From the NCBI GenBank assembly GCA_025345505.1, contig JANVCC010000261.1, forward strand, positions 647,700-711,699: DNA of 64,000 nucleotides, in the 5' to 3' direction. The DNA is from Todiramphus chloris collaris (Eukaryota > Chordata > Aves > Coraciiformes > Alcedinidae). This document shows positions 61,145 through 64,000 of the stretch, one piece after another (position 1 is the first letter of the stretch; each line of letters starts with the position of its first letter). Below the pieces are notes generated by a model that did no database searches, had not been told where the DNA came from, and saw only the letters and a program-made list of their open reading frames with translations. Made by a program: the position numbers and the translations under genes.

Positions 61145-61437
61145 AGGACAATTAGAAAAGAGGACAATTAGAACAAGAGGAAATAGCCTCAAGTTGCACA
61201 AAGGGCAGTTTAGATGGGATATTAGGAAGAATTTCTTTACTGAACAGGTTATCAGGCACTGGAACAGCTCATCCAGGGCAGTGGTGGAGTCCCCACCCCT
61301 GGAGGCATTTAAGAGTCATGTAAACATAGTGCTCAGGGACGTGGTTTAATCAAGGACTTGTCGGTGTTGGGTTAATGATTGGACTCAATGATCTTAAAGG
61401 TCTTTTCGAATGTAGGCAATCCTGTGATTCTGTAACA
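61145..61437 (+). mobile_element. CR1 LINE 3' fragment (plus)
   Basis: Begins near GGACAATTAGAACAAGAGG and ends with GGACTCAATGATCTTAAAGG and TCCTGTGATTCTGTAA. Only the last 290 bp of a CR1 remain. A smaller tail-like piece (CTGGATGACCTCCAAAGTCC) lies just before it near 61018. Confidence 0.88.
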
Positions 61438-61964
61438 CGGAGTGTGAAGGGATGTCATTAAGTTACGCACAGCGCAGGATAAACCAGAGGTCTTCTGTCA
61501 TGGTCCCTCACCTGATTGCTCTGATGTGGCAGGAAGCAGTGAGGAGCACCACAATTACAAGCTGCAGGGGGGCGTGACTCCGCGATAGATGTCATTTTGG
61601 GTACCCAGAAGGCAGCTCATTTTGTAGTTTTTTTGTGGATCCAGACTCCTGCACTGAATGTGTTCGTCTTTGCAATTACAGGCAAGTAAGCCCAAGAGCA
61701 CTGTGTGTTCCCTTCCCTTTAGCCTGTGTTTTATCTGCTCTGCCATGACTACCTGAGGCATGCGAGGCCAGCACTGCTTCACAAGGCAGGCAGCAGTGGT
61801 TAATTGCAGAGCACTGGTCAGGTAAATACGGCCTTTGACAGATGAGCTTTGGTTGCTTCTGCTGCTGCGGTTTAAGGGGTCACTGCTCTGCCAGTCTGGT
61901 GGTCTCCTCCCATAACAGGGATGGCAGAGAAAAATCACAGTCCCATGTGTCAAGAGGATGGAGG

Positions 61965-62245
61965 CTCTTAGTCTCAACTGACGACAGGACAAGGGGCAAC
62001 GTGTGCAAGCCGGAACACAGGAGGTTCCACATAAATATGGGAAAAAACTTCTTTACTGTAAGGGTAATGGAGCACTGGCCCAGGCTGCCCAGAGAGGCTG
62101 TGGAGTCCCCTTCTCTGGAGACTTTCCAAGCCCCCCTGGATCTGTTCCTGTGGGACCTGCTCTGGGTGACCCTGCTCTGGCAGGGGGGTTGGACTCGATA
62201 ATCTTTCGAGGTCCCTTGCAGCCCCTACCACGCTGTGATTCTGTG
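61965..62245 (+). mobile_element. CR1 LINE 3' fragment (plus)
   Basis: Begins near GACGACAGGACAAGGGGCAA and ends GGTTGGACTCGATAATCTTT then GCTGTGATTCTGTG. It is the same subfamily as the minus copies at 18902 and 22384, judging by the shared CCAGGCTGCCCAGAGAGGCT block. Confidence 0.92.
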
Positions 62246-63649
62246 TCCCGGGTTAGTTGCCACCAGCAGCTGCTGGCCCAAGCAGTCAGGAGGGGCCACA
62301 GCCAGGACAATAGTGTTTGCCCCCACGCACGGCTGTTGAACTGCAGCAGCAGGCTTTCTGAATGGCTACAATTTAGAATTTCTTGCAAAATTAAATGTAA
62401 GGGATGAACTCTTCTGATTGTCTCCAGGAGAACTAATTCTGATCTCAGACTTTGTTGCTTTGCCTGGCACACATTTCTGGTTTGCAAGCAGCCTTCTTTA
62501 GACAATCCTATCAAAGAGTAATGGGAAAACGTGCTCTGGCTTATCCTTAGATATACACAAAATTTATAGTTGCCCATAACTAGGAAAGCACAAACCAGTA
62601 GAATGAGACAGGTGGCAACATCACGGCCATAGATGGAGCCTGGCTAGATCCTTTGCTAGGTAAATTCTGTTATGTGTCTATACACTTAGTTTCAGCTACA
62701 TTACCAAACGTAATAAGCGAGTACTAGCTGCAAATAGCTTCTGTATGGAGGGAAGCTGTGTGAGAAAACCCAAACTGCCTGGCAGTCGCATGCTGCCTAG
62801 GGTGGTGACACGTGTGAGCGTTCCAAGGCTCCCACTGCAGAAGCAGAAATGAGATGGGAGTGCCTATTGTCAGGACACAATCTCATGTTTAAGGCAACAT
62901 CTTCCAGCCGTAGCATGGGTCAGGAAGGAATAAACGACGTGTGCAATGTGGTGGTAGTGTGGTGGTTACGCATTCGTATCGTTTTGCTCCATGACACATA
63001 TTGTGAGAAAACTACACAAAAGAAGTCAGGCAGTAATCTCAGACTCTTCTAGCCATGCTGATAACCACAAAGGTGAGGAAACACAGGAACAGTACAAAAA
63101 CCCTTCAGAACACATGGCCTATTATCAGCCATTTCCCTGCCGGCTAAGAAACCGTGTCCTGGTTGTGGAGACTTACCGTGTCTTTTAAGGTAGGTACTTT
63201 TAAGAAGCCAGCACAGACAAAATTGAACTACCATTTTTAAGACAAAGAACTGTGTTTCATAAAAGACTGTCCATGCTGTGTGCAGCTAAAGGAAACCCTT
63301 GGCCATTGTGAGGGCGAGCATCCTTTGCTCTTGCCTAGGGAGAGGGTAGCTCCTGCAGAACTGCGTCCAGCCCCGTCCCTGCGAGACACCCCGGGGTGGG
63401 CAGGGCCGGTGGGAGCTGTTGGCTGGAGCTCCCCAATACCAGCTAAAAAACCTCCTGGGCTACAGGAATTTATTTTGTGTCTTTCTTACAGGCTGGGTTT
63501 GCAGGTAGCACCCGCCCACCAGCGGGCAAGGCTCACGCCCGTAGTTTGGGGGGTAAAAGTCAAAAAGGAGAGGGGGGTTTCAGGGCATAGAAGTAACCGG
63601 AGAAAGCCGAGGGTGTAAATACAACAGAGGTTTGCGTAAGCTACACCGC
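62246..63649. other. Intergenic, no gene recognised
   Basis: Single-copy sequence between the last CR1 and the right-end CpG island. Nothing recognisable. Confidence 0.5.
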
Positions 63650-64000
63650 GCAAGGCTTAACCCACACTGTTTAATGGGGGGGCGGCCGCGGGAGGGCCCT
63701 AGGCCCCCTCCCCGCCTCTGCGGCCGAAGCCGCCCGGGTGAGGCGCGGCCGCTGCCCTGAGGGAGCTGCCAGGGACCCGCGCCCCGGGCGGGCCCGCCAG
63801 GCTGGCGGCTCGCGGGAGCGCCGGGCAGCGCTCAGCAGCCCCCAGCAGCTCCCCGCTCCCCTACTCGCGCCTTCCCGCGGCTGCTTGGGGAGAGGCCGCG
63901 GCTCGAAGCGGGGGCCGCCGCCCCCCCTGCTCCGCAGGGGGCGCTGGAGCGCGGCCGCGCTGCGGCTGCGCAGAGGCGCGGGGCCCGCGCGCATGCGCGG
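63650..64000. promoter_or_regulatory. CpG island at right edge, probable promoter of next gene
   Basis: Dense CpG with GGCGGCCGCG motifs. A palindromic NRF-1-type site GCGCATGCGC lies at 63989-63998, and TGCGCAG lies just upstream. The window ends inside it. By human synteny the next gene is MIB1 on the plus strand, but no MIB1 coding sequence is visible. The open minus-strand frame here reflects composition. Confidence 0.65.

Noticed and set aside
63671..63994. 107-codon minus-strand frame at the right edge
   Set aside because: Arg/Ala/Pro-rich frame in a CpG island with no family match.
1..64000. CRISPR arrays, operons, prokaryotic mobile systems, tRNA or rRNA genes
   Set aside because: No such patterns were seen; the tandem repeats present are micro- or minisatellites of a vertebrate genome.

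Overview
This is a window of an avian nuclear genome. The evidence is interrupted coding sequence with GT/AG introns, CpG-island promoters, many CR1 (chicken repeat 1) LINE fragments, and solo LTRs of types typical of birds. No bacterial, organellar or viral gene set is present. The window is ordinary gene-bearing vertebrate DNA, and I did not find a new biological system in it. The species cannot be fixed from the sequence.

Two genes can be read with confidence, both on the minus strand. ESCO1 (cohesin acetyltransferase) occupies the left part. A probable 5' UTR exon ends at 17534 inside a CpG island, and coding exons lie at 14489-14687, 12562-13933, 11823-11934, 10421-10484 and 8117-8231. 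Together they give 620 codons of the N-terminal regulatory half and stop at a phase-0 exon border. The C2H2 finger and acetyltransferase exons are not recognisable in 1-8116 and should lie beyond the left edge. ABHD3 (membrane alpha/beta-hydrolase phospholipase) is complete in nine coding exons between 52801 and 27917. They splice in phase to 406 residues with a full Ser215/Asp341/His370 triad.

The order ESCO1, ABHD3, both on the same strand, is the order I know from human 18q11.2. Two neighbours expected from that synteny differ. SNRPD1, which lies between them in human, is not recognisable in the roughly 9-10 kb between the ESCO1 CpG island and the ABHD3 stop. MIB1, which I recall as head to head with ABHD3 in human, has no recognisable coding sequence here. 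A CpG island at 63650-64000 may be a promoter for the next gene.

Layout: 1-8116 ESCO1 intron or 3' region with a decayed ERVL-type solo LTR (about 2505-3037); 8117-17534 ESCO1; 16900-18420 CpG island; 18420-27916 intergenic with three CR1 copies, one split by a solo LTR with a 5-bp target duplication; 27917-52801 ABHD3 with CR1 copies in its introns, including an old copy of about 2.7 kb; 52300-53450 CpG island carrying a (GGCAC)n tract just upstream of the ABHD3 ATG; 53450-63650 intergenic with five CR1 fragments; 63650-64000 CpG island. Both assembly gaps (10 N each) fall inside tandem repeats.
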